Part shown: piece by piece, positions 1 to 11,300 of the stretch | Position numbering within the stretch: position 1 is the first letter of the stretch | Layout: every line of letters begins with the position of its first letter | NCBI GenBank assembly: GCA_001600495.1 | Contig: BCKE01000008.1 | Location: forward strand, 352,025 to 410,461 | Source: Pilasporangium apinafurcum | Taxonomy: Eukaryota; Oomycota; Peronosporomycetes; Pythiales; Pythiaceae | DNA length: 58,437 nucleotides | Reading direction: 5' to 3' | The notes under the pieces: generated by a model | What the model was told of the DNA's origin: nothing | The model's database searches: none | Seen by the model: only the letters and a program-made list of their open reading frames with translations | Made by a program: the position numbers and the translations under genes

Positions 1-314
1 TCGGGGAACCACAATGTGCTTGCTACAGCAGGTGTGAACCATACAGATGGATGTCCATCCTTATTGACCGTGGAGGCGTCTTCTTCGCGTTTGCGTTTGG
101 TAGTGATCTTTTAATTTGAAGGCTTCTGGTTGCACTTGACTCTGGAACGCGAGCGCGGTGTGCCAATTTGAAGCCCTACGTCTTCAAAGTCATCGTGCGA
201 GTCTTCCTCATCGAAATCTGGTGGACGACCTCTTCTCTTCATCGTGGCAAATCGGAGAATGTTGAAGTTTGGCGTCCGATCGTGCGCTGAGGTTTTTGGT
301 TGCTACAGTTGGTA
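1..314. other. Window edge, no clear gene
   Basis: No recognised gene. On the minus strand an ATG at 242-240 opens a 43-residue frame ending at 111. It begins with a basic AT-hook-like KRRGRPP stretch followed by acidic residues (DFDEEDSHDD). This could be an exon, or a remnant of the mobile element whose repeat follows at 315. There is too little sequence to decide, and I assign no function. Confidence 0.25.
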
Positions 315-630
315 TGTAATGGATCTCCATTAGATATCATACCCAGCAGGTCTAAAAACGGGATAAACCCGAACGGGTTTGATAAAGTACGGTTTCTTAC
401 TGTGTGTAGGATGCGAACTTCTGCTATGTGCGATAGTTGATTGCTTACGGTTCTGTTTGAATTGGACACTCGAACATCAGTCACTCATTCTTTTACTTTC
501 TACATAGCTTTCTTAAATGTGATAATTGAGTTCCTAAGTTTCCTCCAAAAGAGCAAATCTCTTTCGGTTCCTCTCTTTCCTCTTCATACGCTTCCTCGTA
601 CGTGTATATAGTGTCAGTTAGTAAAGAGGG
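315..630 (+). repeat. Dispersed LTR-like repeat, copy 1
   Basis: This stretch is clearly similar, by eye, to 55870-56202 in the same orientation. Shared blocks include the ACGGGATAAAC and ACGGGTTTGATAAAGTA segments, TTGGACACTCGAACA, and the CTCTTTCGGTT...CTCTTTCCTCTT segment. It opens with TGTAATGG followed by its near inverted complement CCATTA, a hairpin that is perfect in the second copy. A TG start, a length of about 300 bp and lack of coding capacity fit a solo long terminal repeat of a retroelement. I could not define a CA end or a target-site duplication, so a non-autonomous element remains possible. Confidence 0.55.
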
Positions 631-1532
631 TGTATATCTAACGTTGGTAAATGATGGGAACTTTGGCAAAATGACTTTCTAGTTGCTGTAATTGCTGATA
701 TTGCATATACTTGCAAGATTTAACCTCCCAATTTTACCTATTTCTTAGAAAAAATAATGAAAAAATTAGGTAACTATGAGTAATACTGTATTAATTAGGT
801 AAAGTCCAAGCGGCCAAATACTCCAGAACCATCACTCCATAAATCACTTTCGACAGGGTCAACTATCCGTAAGTTACCTCAATTTTGTATTTAACGCTAA
901 AATGTTGAATATTTCACCAATATGTTAAAATTTGGCATTCAGTTTTCTCATTACTTGATTGGTAGAAAATGCTGATCTTTTGAGCAAAAAAGAGTATCCG
1001 CACGATCATGAAAGGTTACGAGCTCATCCAAAAACTAGCGATCAACCACGGTTGAAAGTTGCTATATCCTGAGCACCTTCTTCCTTCGATGACGTTACTT
1101 CTCTTGAGTCTGCTGCTACCACTAGATGCCGTAGTCGATGCTGATGCAGCGGGGGGTTTTGGGAATGTAGTGCCTCATGTACAGGTCAGTTGTGCCATGT
1201 GCTTATGGCGTCAATGTGAAATGTCAATCCCAAGTGTAAAATAGTCATGTCATGGATACCGGCTCATGCCTAAATACATTGACACACTTGCTGTAGTGTT
1301 ATTAGATAGTCTGTGCAAAATGCTATATCATTTTAACCCACAAGTTATGATCGATTCACTGTTTGCTCAAGCGTTATTTTTGATCGACACGATGAAAGTA
1401 TCAAAGTGCAAGCTAACAATGCAAATTGCAACACGTCGCTGTACCAACCACAACTACATTAAGAACCTACGTACTAGGACGTACGCAAGTCATGCATTCT
1501 TGGTAGCGCAAGAATATACATTTGCCTTCCGA
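631..1532. other. AT-rich spacer with no supported gene
   Basis: AT-rich sequence between the LTR-like repeat and the 3' end of the Rag GTPase gene. The open frames here (for example 1266-1646) have no recognisable family. The frame at 1059 opens only with TTG. The end of the 1266-1646 frame overlaps the last exon of the Rag gene on the other strand. I see no promoter or RNA gene. Confidence 0.4.
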
Positions 1533-3054
1533 TTAGCTTGTTTGTTGCACATATCGCTCGAAAACTGGTCGAGCAGCCTTAATGTTCAAGTGGATCGTTG
1601 CTGGTTCTATTCACATCCAGACGTGAATGAGCGTCTTCGATCATAAACATAAATAAGCAATCAACAATTGAAGTGATACGTACGAATTTTGTCGTCCGAC
1701 ATGATCACCATGATATAGGTATTCGTCGTGAAGAAATCGATGAACGCCGTAAAGTTCGAATTACGCACTTCCATGCCTTGAAACTGCGCCTGTGTTTTGC
1801 TGCAACTGAGCTTGAACTGCTTGATAATGTTGCTGATTTTCTCAAATCGATGGATATCGCGGTGGTTGGTGTGCGTAGCGTGTGAAATCACTAAGAACGT
1901 CGCGCGCTCAAACAGCACAACCTCATCCGCGTCACAAATGGAGCAAAAATTGTTCAGATGCTTCTCCAGGTCGTGCATGTTCGGGATCAACGAATACACG
2001 ATTGAGGACCATGCGCGATAGAGTGTCTCATCCCAAATAGAAGTACCAAAGCAGACAGTGGGCAACGACCCCGTCCGAGACAAAATCATGTCTTTCTTTT
2101 GCTCAAAGACCTATAAATCGACCAGCCAGAGCAATCAATACGTAAACAAATGTGACGAATAAAGCGAGCTGCTAAAATGAGAAACTGCTTTGGCACGTAC
2201 GCGTTCACGTTGATCTTCAGGCACCAGATCCATCTTGTGGATGAGTACAAACACCTTTGCATTGCTGGAGTTTTGGTCGATCGCTTCAAGGCAACCGTCG
2301 AAGTGTGCCATATCTTTCTGTACACACGCAATCCCACAAAACCACATGTGATAGATACGTCAGTGTAGGGTTGACATCTTCAACTACCGTAATGGACAGC
2401 TAGTCGGTGATGCACATACGTCAATTTCACGGCTTTCAATGTCGAATACGTAAATGAGCAGCTCCACACTGCGGAAGATATGGTCCCGTTGGCTCTCGAA
2501 ATAATTTTCGTAGAAAGCATCTTGACTATTGCATTTCGCAAACAACAATCGTTAGATAACGCATACTTCCGCTGAGATTCTTGTGAGGCAAACATTCTTA
2601 CCCGCCGCAATCCCAGAGGTTTAACACCAGATTCCCCAGGAAACGCACATGCGAGTGCTCTACGTCCACTGCATATGTTTGACAGAGAAACCAAGGATAT
2701 GTCAGACTGTCCATGAAGTTATAGCATCCTGGTGATATTGGTGAAAGAACTCACGTGTTGGGCCCAGACGCATTGTATCTCTTGCTGTTTTTTCCGGAAT
2801 ATCATACGTAAAATCAGTCAAGCAGATCAGTAAAGACATCCGCACAATATCAGCATGAGTGCAGAGTAAAAAAGTTTGGCATTCTGTGCATACCCAAGTA
2901 GTTGGCGAAAATGATCGAGCGCATGGACGTCTTGCCCGACCCGGACTTGCCCATCAAGAGAACCTATCCAGCCATATACGTATGCATACGTCAGTACCTG
3001 TAGCAGTAGCGAATCTCGTCTATAGCGCACACCATCACCCACTTTCTTCTTCAT
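1533..3054 (-). CDS. RRAGA-like: Rag small GTPase (RagA/RagB, yeast Gtr1 type)
   Basis: Rag GTPase of the TORC1 amino-acid-sensing module, which acts as a heterodimer on the lysosome or vacuole surface. Eight exons join in frame to 300 residues: 3054-3043, 2963-2894, 2784-2755, 2668-2602, 2525-2420, 2317-2201, 2110-1684 and 1606-1533. The family's usual length is about 310. Seen motifs: P-loop [52 protein letters not shown], and the long Rag C-domain block [12 protein letters not shown] ... [11 protein letters not shown] ... [19 protein letters not shown]. The short last exon was found by matching the family C-terminus ([15 protein letters not shown]). I chose the Met of MKKKVLLMGK as start; an in-frame Met 23 codons upstream at 3123 is an alternative. 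The RagA/B assignment rather than RagC/D rests on the P-loop and C-domain sequence and is firm. Confidence 0.93.
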
Positions 3055-3599
3055 GGCTGCTTCTTCCCCTTTGACTTCTTCACACCAAGCTGATTGAGAG
3101 AAATGAATTGCATGTCGATTCATTTAGTGCACTGAGAATAGTTATTTTCCACCTCAATTAATTACGAGAGTGATGGTTATGTTGACAAGCATCGGTGAAC
3201 ATAATCTAAATGACCACAGAGGCTCAAGCTCCAATGCGTTTGTTTGCCCATCAATGAACTTTGAAGCAATGTCTTATCAAGTTGGCTGTAGAAAGAGCCC
3301 GAATTTAATCGACAAATTGTGCAAAGGTATTTGGTCCCGCACTTGCCAGGACTCCTGGTGTTCAACATGGACGCGTTCGTTTCATTCATTTGGCTCAAAT
3401 AGTCAATGCACCGTTGTCTACCCTACTCTCTTCATAGTAGCTGGATGCCACGATACCCATCACCACTTGTTCGATCCTGACTTGGCTACGATTAAACATG
3501 AAATTCTACCTTAGTCCACGCTAGTTCTGTGTCGCCGCGTGAGTATAGCTTGCTCAATCCAACACAATTTGACACATCACATCTAGCAAATGCATACTA

Positions 3600-4330
3600 A
3601 TGAACATGGGTTAGTTGGCGAGTGTGTTGCTGTCCCAGTTGCAATTCTTCGACACAAATAGGTCTGTGAGTTGCCTGTAGCGCCTGCTATTGCATACTCA
3701 TAATCTGCTGAAAGTGATACATGGAGTGATAGCTTCCGAGCCATTTCGCCACAACAAATCCAAGTATACAGGCTTCCTTTACCTATCAAGTAGACGATTG
3801 TGTTTACCGCTTATAGGGTATGCAATATACGGCGTCACTGGTTTTGATTCCTTGCCGGAGTCGCAAGCAAATGTTGCAGCTCCAAGACACAGACAAGGGC
3901 CCATAAAAAATGAAAATTGAGGAAATAGTCTAAAGTTACATTGGAGTTTGAACACAAGCACTGAACCGTCACGTCCAACGGAATGGCGGACAACTTGAAA
4001 GGAGGACATAGCTTTTTTGTCGACTTATGTTGCTTTCTTCGACCAAAATAGACTTGAGCTCTTCGTTTTTCATCTACTTCGTTACAACTCAATTTTCAGT
4101 TCGCCCGTCTACTACTTATTCAGGCCAAAAATAGTGCTTGGGTTTGAAAGCTTTGGAGCTACTGCTGCTTGGTTGGAAGCTACAAAACTTGAGTCGAGCA
4201 AGAGTTGCTAATAGGCTGCTCGCACAGCAGCTGACCAGAAGCAAAGTGATAGGTAGTGACAGTACCAGAAAATGATCTCAACAAGCCAAATATCATATCG
4301 GCCATTTCTTCCTTGCTGCATTTCCACGCT
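3600..4330 (-). CDS. Unresolved WD40-like gene or remnant (possibly GNB1L/ASA1-like)
   Basis: Several minus-strand frames read like WD40 blades, but I could not join them into one confident model. Around 4290-4200 there is SGTVTTYHFASGQLL, around 3990-3930 SVGRDGSVLVFKLQ, around 3870-3780 a stretch containing SGKESKPVTPYIAYP, and around 3750-3620 SADYEYAIAGATGNSQTYL. Their order and spacing recall GNB1L/ASA1-type seven-bladed WD40 proteins, which is a guess by family feel only. Start, stop and exon borders are not defined. Stops between the blocks mean it is either a multi-intron gene or a decayed copy. Its 5' end would face the Rab gene at 4903 across a shared promoter region. Confidence 0.3.
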
Positions 4331-4902
4331 AACAAATTCGTAACAATCAATCGGAACGTGACATAAATCCATTGATGGTCATCGCAGATGAAGAGAATGT
4401 GGATGGATTTGAAGTATTTTATCTTTATTTTCTTCCACTTGGGCATCCCATCTCGTATGTCTGTCTGTGCGCAGCAATGATGCAAAAAGAGACTGACAGA
4501 AGTGAATACGCTTCGTGTTTTTGGATGAATCGTTTCACCCAGCGGCTCCGCGTGTTTGGATCTTTTCCTTCAAGATCAAGTGGATCGTAAAATCGTAATT
4601 AAACGGTTGAAACTGGTTATTCCTCACGGTGTCATTTATAAACAGCCGTTATTTTTATTCGCGACGCGCTCTCTGCCGACAAAGAAGTCAAAGCCGAAGG
4701 AGGAAGAAAGAAGAAACGCAGATATAGAACAACGAGCAAGCGCTTGTGTGTGGTGACAGGAAGGAGAAAAAGACGCTTTCTCCACACATCTTTGCCTATC
4801 CCACGAATATCTCCATCTGGGCTTATTCTCTGCTTATTCACACACTCACACCACAACCCAATCAAACTACATAGACGAAACGCATTCAATTAGTTGAACA
4901 TT
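4331..4902. other. Probable 5' region of the Rab gene
   Basis: Spacer upstream of the Rab start. It holds purine-rich and CACACTCACACCACAACCC-like pyrimidine/AC-rich sequence immediately before the gene (about 4835-4860), suggestive of a 5' untranslated region. A possible first exon of the WD40-like locus on the other strand may lie here (around 4600-4440), but I could not prove it. No TATA box or RNA gene was recognised. Confidence 0.3.
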
Positions 4903-6040
4903 ATGACGACCGGTGGAAAACACGATCCTGTATCTGCAAGTGAGTCCTTCGATCCATTACGGCAGTATGTTTCTGCGAAAGAGGTAGCGCAGAAGAAGAT
5001 CCACCGTAAGAAACCCCCACGGCGCGCCAACAGCTCCACGACACCACGTAACGAAAGCAACAACTTGCCCAGCCCGTCGGCATCTTCATCCGCGACTAAT
5101 AGCCCGCGGTGCTCCAGTCCCATGTCGACGACGTCCTCATCCACAGTGACTAATGGACAAGAGTACATTCTGAAGGTGGTGTTGATCGGCGATTCTGGTG
5201 TTGGGAAATCGAATCTGGTCATGCGATTCACGAAGAACAAGTACCAACCCAAGAGTGCACAGACTGTTGGGTTTGAGTTCGCGACCAAGACCATCCGCGT
5301 GGGCGACCGTCGATTGCGGGCGCAGATATGGGACACTGCTGGCCAAGAGCGTTTCCAGTCTCTCACGGCCGCGTATTACCGCAATGCTGTGGGTGCCATG
5401 ATCGTCTACGACATCACGAACCGCAGTTCCTTTGAGCACGTGACCGCATGGCTGGCTCAGGTACATGAACATGCGCATGAGAATTTGGTGCTAATTCTTG
5501 TTGGTAACAAATGCGATCTCGCGCATTTGCCGGAGACACGGCAGGTGTCGACGCTCGAGGCCGCACGGTTTGCGGCGGCACATTCGATGGAGTTCCTCGA
5601 GACGTCAGCGTTGGATTCCACGAATGTAGTGGATGCTTTCAAGAAATTGATTGTGCCCGTGGGGCGACTGTTGTCTCCATCGAATCCGAACAACATTGCG
5701 CGCCTACCACAGGGCTGGCGAAGGGTCTTATCCAGGACCAGGTGAGATGTTGTCTTTGTGTATTTGAGGCTGTTATTGCTTCTCACTAACTCTCTGATTT
5801 TGTAGACCTGGTGAATATTCATATGAGAATCAATACACAAAAGAACGGATCGCATTCGCGCCGAAAGAACCAGCGAAACCATCGCAGCAGAGCTTCCGTG
5901 TGGCCACTGGAGGTATGAACAACGCAGGCGTGACCGTGACGAAAGAATCACTCCAACTGCAGCATCAGAAGGCATTTCTGGCGCAATCACAAGCTCCACA
6001 GTGCGGCGTCTGCTCACCTCCATCCTGTGTCATCCTGTAA
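4903..6040 (+). CDS. Rab-family GTPase with long N-terminal extension and CaaX end
   Basis: Ras-superfamily GTPase of the Rab type, expected to regulate vesicle traffic. Two exons (4903-5741, 5806-6040) give 357 residues. The ATG at 4903 is the first Met of this frame; the codon at 4894 is TTG. Residues 1 to about 85 form a Ser/Pro/Asn-rich tail. The G domain follows: GDSGVGKSNLVMRF (P-loop), TVGFEFATK (switch I), WDTAGQERFQSLT (switch II), GNKCDL and ETSA. The fold resembles Rab2/Rab11-type proteins. A linker of about 80 residues after the G domain ends in CVIL, a single-cysteine CaaL box. That predicts geranylgeranylation by GGTase-I rather than the double-Cys ends usual for Rabs. The intron has a GTGAGA donor and a CTAAC branch-like site before TTTTGTAG. 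Subfamily is uncertain. Confidence 0.9.
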
Positions 6041-6273
6041 ACAATCGAACATAGCATCAACGGGAATAGTATAAGTAGGATGCGCGATGTGTACTGACAT
6101 CGTTGAGGGAGCATTGGGGCGTTGTTTCTGTTGGCCATTTGTGTTAATTTATTGCCTCTCTCTTTTCCTTTCGATAAGTGTGTATGTTTATTGCTATTGA
6201 GTTCATGAACGATGCTATTACAGGATAAAATCTTAACAGAATGGACAAACGCTCGACAGTTCATTCGTGTTGA
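6041..6273. other. Convergent 3' spacer
   Basis: Short spacer between the 3' ends of the Rab gene and threonine synthase, which converge here. I see nothing coding; it presumably contains both polyadenylation regions. Confidence 0.4.
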
Positions 6274-7933
6274 TTACTTCGCTAGGGAAGCTCGCTTCAC
6301 TACAAAGAATGCAACAGCGGCTGCTGCAAATACCAATGACGACGTAAGGTACTTGGACTCGGGATTGAGGCACTTCCAAAAGCAAGCAGCCTTGTCCGAT
6401 CGTACCGTATCGCGAATATGCGCAGCCACCACGTCCTTCGAGTTGTCCTTGACTATTAATCGCGTAGGTAACACTTCTAATGCCTTCAACACCGGATGCT
6501 GGTCAATCGATTGCTCATCCACACCCAGCGCCTTAGAGACCACGGGCAAGAACTTGCCATAGTGCGCTGTCCCAACCACGATGACCCCCGCGTGTTTAGT
6601 CTCCTTGAGATGCGCTTCGTAATACCGTTCGGCAGCAGCGGCACCAATGGCGCTGTGCGGGTCAAAAAGGTACTTGTGCTGGTGTTGGTACTTGCTGATG
6701 GTAGCGTTCACATCATGTTGGAGAATCGCATAAGACGCCATCTCCGATTGTGCCTTGTGCAATAAGTCGCCCGTGATCGTCAACTGGCCCGTTTTCTCAA
6801 AGTCTTGCATCCACTGCCGCAGAACGTCAGGTTTCTCACCACACAGCGCGAACAGGTAGCGTTCAAAATTACTCGATACGCAGATATCCATTGATGGGCT
6901 CGTAGTGTGCTCAATCGAATGACGATGATACTTGCCCGTCGAGAAGAAGCGATGCAGAATGTCGTTTTCGTTTGTGGCGACGATCAATTTATGAATTGGA
7001 ACGCCGAGTTTCTTGGCGTAGAAACCCGCCAAGATGTCCCCAAAGTTGCCCGTAGGCACCGAGAACGAGACCTTGTCGATGCCCTGCTCCTTGGCGCGGA
7101 AATAAGCGTACACATAGTACACAATCTGCGCCAAGATGCGCGCCCAGTTGATGGAATTCACGGCACCCAACTGATACTTGGCCTTGAATTCGGCATCCGC
7201 AAACAAATCCTTGACAATCGCTTGGCAATCATCAAAAGTACCCTATCATCAATATAAAAAGGTGAGCATATATGTAAAGTTTACATACATAGCAAAAACA
7301 ATTTATTGAACCAACCTTGATGGCGATGTTGTGGATGTTGGAATCCAAGACCGTGGTCATCTGTCGCTCCTGGATCTTGCTCACGCGACCATGCGGAAAT
7401 AGGATGAACGCTTCAACATTTTCCTTCCCACGCAAACCATAGATGGCAGAGCTGCCCGTATCACCCGAAGTGGCACCAACAACTGTGATTTTATGCTTCT
7501 CCTCATCGGCTTTCTTACCAGCATTCTTACGCTTGAGAAAGAAAGAGAACAAATTCCCTAGAAATTGCAACGCAATGTCTTTGAACGCAAACGTCGGACC
7601 ATGGAACAATTCCAACACCAATAATTCGTCTGTGACTTTGACGACAGGCGCAGTCTCTTGTGAGCGGAACGTGTGCGCGTTGTAGCTCTTGTGCACCAGT
7701 GCTTCCAATTCGTTGTAGGAGATCTCACTTTCGTCGATGAAAAGTCGCATGACGTGTACAGCCAGCTCCTGATACGAAAGTTTGGCCCAGTCATGCAGCG
7801 CATGTGGTGGCAGGTGTGGGAATTGACCTGCTTCCGGTACGAGCAGTCCTCGATCCGAGGCAAGACCAGTGAGCACTGCGTCTTCGAAGGAGAGGCCGTG
7901 CATACCACCACGTGTACTGCGATATTGTACCAT
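6274..7933 (-). CDS. THR4-like: Threonine synthase with C-terminal hydrophobic tail
   Basis: PLP-dependent threonine synthase (EC 4.2.3.1), which converts O-phosphohomoserine to threonine and phosphate. Two exons (7933-7316, 7242-6274) make 528 residues, close to yeast Thr4 (about 514). Seen motifs: N-terminal YRSTRGG; the PLP-lysine region FHGPTFAFKDIALQFLGN; ATSGDTGSSAIYG; NSINWARILAQIVYY; VPTGNFGDILAG; and late HSAIGAAAAERY. I start at ATG 7933 (MVQYRSTRGG); the upstream frame to 8077 opens with GTG, not ATG. Unusual feature: after the last conserved block the protein ends in a 16-17-residue apolar run (SLVFAAAAVAFFVV) flanked by Lys/Arg, which looks like a tail anchor. The enzyme is normally soluble. 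The unusual GTTGGT donor gives the only frame-preserving join to GTFDDCQ. Confidence 0.94.
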
Positions 7934-8321
7934 CTTTCTTTTGTTTATTGGTGTTGGATTTTGCTTAGAAGTTGCTTGGTCTGCTGGAAGAGCGAGAGTG
8001 AGCGAATGAGTCGGAATCTCGTGACACTTCTGTGCCAAGAATCTACAGGCAATAACGCACGTTCGTGTCACCGCCACATCTGGGACGGTCGTGCAACCTT
8101 CGCGTCACCTTCCATCAGTTACAGAGCCATTATGGCCAAGAGAACGTTCGAGCGATCAAAATAGAAGCCCCTGAGATGCGCAAACAAGACAAAAGAGGTT
8201 ACATGTGGAGAGAGAGGGTTACGAACGGTTACGTTCAGAAAAAAATGGCTACATTTTTTAGATGAAACCCTCAATGTGTTTCATCCGATCCTCCTCTTGA
8301 ACAGGATGCTTATTCTGGTGA
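7934..8321. other. 5' region of threonine synthase / 3' region of the EMAP-like gene
   Basis: Both flanking genes are on the minus strand, so this spacer holds the promoter of threonine synthase and the 3' region of the EMAP-like gene. On the minus strand, GACTCATTCGCTCACTCTCG (about 8011-7992) loosely resembles the oomycete initiator core TCATT. I give it little weight. No coding frame is supported. Confidence 0.3.
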
Positions 8322-11300
8322 TCATGATTCTGCTTCAACTATAGAAGTATCTTCTACAGTGGCGGCAGCTTCATCTTCTTCTTCATATGCTATTTGCGTC
8401 GGAAATACTGCAGATTCACCTGTCGGATATTGCTCTTCGACATAACTTGCGGGGAAGATACCTTTCATACCATCGCAATTCTCTCCCATCCACCAGTCAT
8501 TGTTTACTTTCGAAAGCACACGAATCAATTCTTCGCTGCGCAGACTCAATTCGTCCGCATTTTCCGCATGGAAATCGTGTTTTACACGAACTTGGAGAAT
8601 CGAGTCGCGGGTATCGACAGGAACAACAGTGTCGATTTTCGTTGGTGAGTCCTGATCATTTTGTGGAGAAGCAGAAAAATCATCATCACCTCTATCAGTT
8701 TCACTGCTATTCGAACCTGCTTCCTCGTCTAGTTCCTGATGTCCACGGTATTGTCTTGGATGCCGACGAGGTGAACGTTGTCCACCATACCCTCTTTCTT
8801 CCTTCGGTGGTGGGACAGGACTAGGACTACTAGCAATCACTTGACCATTGTCATCGTCTGAGTAACTCAGTTGCAAGTTTAGCTTTCGTTTGCTTATAGG
8901 TGATGTTGCATTACCCATGGTATTGTTGGGCGGTGAAGATGTCACACATTTCCACTGCAGAAGCGTTCCATCGTCGCCTCCAACTGATAGCAAATACCCA
9001 TCGTTGAACGAAAAGCACAATGCGGTGATGGGTGACGAGTGAGCCGCAAACGTCCTCCATTTCGCACCTCGAAATGCTGGCCATTTAAATAAGTGAATAC
9101 TGGACCGACATGCTACTGCCATTAGGTGTTCACTTCCTGGGACATTTGCATGCAAACTCGTTCCATCTTCTGCGCGTGCTTTTCCAATCGCTCCGGTTGT
9201 GCAAACGCACGAAACGTCTGTCAAACTCGTCATATCCTCTGACCAAATGCCTGACGTGGGCCATCCAAACACACACGTCCACTTCGCCCACTGAGTATCG
9301 CGGACCGAAAAAGCGTCTGTGATTTGCTTGATATTGCCTTTGGTGGAACCTACTGACCAATGGAGAATTTCCCCGTCTGTAGCATTGCTCTGTAATGTAT
9401 CGCCTTCAATGCTCCATGTAAGATGCGTGACAGCGCTTGAATGGCCTTCACAGACATGCAATTTCCTGTATCCATTGGTCACATCGTAAATGTAAATGAA
9501 TGTATCTCTTGCGCCAACGGCAAGTAAGTTTCCTTGTGAGCAATATTTCAGTTGAGAGATTGGCGGTGCCATCATCACGCCGTTATGAAGATCTGCGGTA
9601 CTACCAGTTGAGTGTGCCTTGATTGACTTTTTGACAATGACTTTAAGGTCATTGTAGTTGACAATAAGCAATGTACCATTGCTCATTCCTATTGCAATTT
9701 CGTCACCAAACGGTTGGAACTCCATGCAAACTGCTCTCACACCTGCAGTACCCATATGGGATCCCAGATGACAGCGCCGCTTACACACATGCTGACGTAG
9801 ATCCCATATACTCAAGAATCCATCTTGGGAAACCGTTGCAACTTCGTACTTATTGGGATGGGAAGTGCATCCTGCAATCGCCCCATTGCGAGCTTCAAAA
9901 ATGAGCTTCCACTCCCGCGTAGCAACAACCAGTTCCCAAATGCAACTGGTACTCGTTCCAACAAGCACAGTTTTGCCATCCTCTTTCCATGCAACACTCG
10001 TTGGTTTCGCTGCTCCGCTACTACCCATGCTCAAACTGTTTTCACCGGGTAGTAATGTGGGCAGTTCTAACACTTCGGCTTCATCATCAAATGGTACAAG
10101 GGAATGTATGCCCTCCGAGAACGACTCGGTGAGAGGTGTATAAACACCCAACGTATTAACACCAGGAACACGCATTGGCTTCTGCATGATACATCGCCAA
10201 AGCAAGAGCTTGCCGTCACTGCCACAGGAAAGAATGAGATTGTTCTTCTTACAATATGCAACTTGAAACGCCGTCCCTTGATGAGCGAATGCTCCGCTAT
10301 ATTTCAGTTCATTAAGTCTTGCATGTAGAGCGGATGAATTTGGTTTCATTGCCATTCGCTTCATTATTCCATCAATCTCTGCTTGTGCCTGCTTTGATAT
10401 TTTAAATCGATTTCCAGTTTCAAGATCATGCGGGACCACTTCAACAAGACGTGCGCTGGGTTCAAACGCAATCTTTTCCAGTATAAGCTCGTTAATCTCC
10501 GCATCAGTATATTCGTCGGGAATCTCCCACCATTTTGCAGGCTCTGTGCTCTTATTTTGCATTTGAGTGGCATCAATGTCGGGGCTTTTTCGGGGCTGCC
10601 AAAATACACACAGATCACCTTTCGCTGTTCCAGCAACGATTCGACCCAGCGAGTGATCATTGTTTCGAGTTGCGACAAGTTCTTTGGTGTGTTCGTCATA
10701 CATATACAGCGGCGGAGAATCGTCGACGAAGGTTACACATGTGAAATCTTGTACATCTAATCGTCCATGAAAAGATGGGACGTTGCCTTCGAGCTTCCAC
10801 ATTTTCTCGTGTGGAGTTGTTGGTCGTAGGCGGACTGGACCTCCAAATGCGCATCCATAGAAAGCACTATCCTCATTTTCTTCATGGATGGGAGCAACAT
10901 ATTCAGTCTTTGTCAATGTCCAAAATCGAATGTGTCGGACACCATAGCTCACCAGGGTATAGCAAACGCCATCGTCATGTAGGGCTTGCCCGGGTTTCTT
11001 CTCGCGTCGAGTTTCGGGTCGCCCGTACGCTTGATATGGATTAAATACGACTGCATGAACTCGAAAGCTATGGCCACGTGCGGTAGCTAGTAAAGTTTGC
11101 TCCCTCCAATCATGAATGCAAATAGTATTGTACATGTCCCCTCCAAGTGACGCAATCAACTTCCCGTCATGCGAGAAACTAATTGATCGCACAGCAACAG
11201 TGTGACCAGGTAAACACGCGAAACGTTTTCCGAGCTGTTCGTCTTTGGCGTTCCAAACAAGCAAAAACGTCTCTCGTCCTGCCTGACCAGATGCGACGAT

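Noticed and set aside
1059-1646. Two plus-strand open frames near the left end
   Set aside because: One opens with TTG only, neither shows a family, and the second overlaps the last exon of the Rag gene on the other strand.
5457-6023. 188-residue minus-strand frame across the Rab gene
   Set aside because: It is antisense to the G-domain exon and crosses its intron; no family match.
7934-8077. N-terminal extension of threonine synthase that might be a transit peptide
   Set aside because: The upstream frame opens with GTG, not ATG, and the first ATG (7933) starts exactly at the conserved YRSTRGG block.
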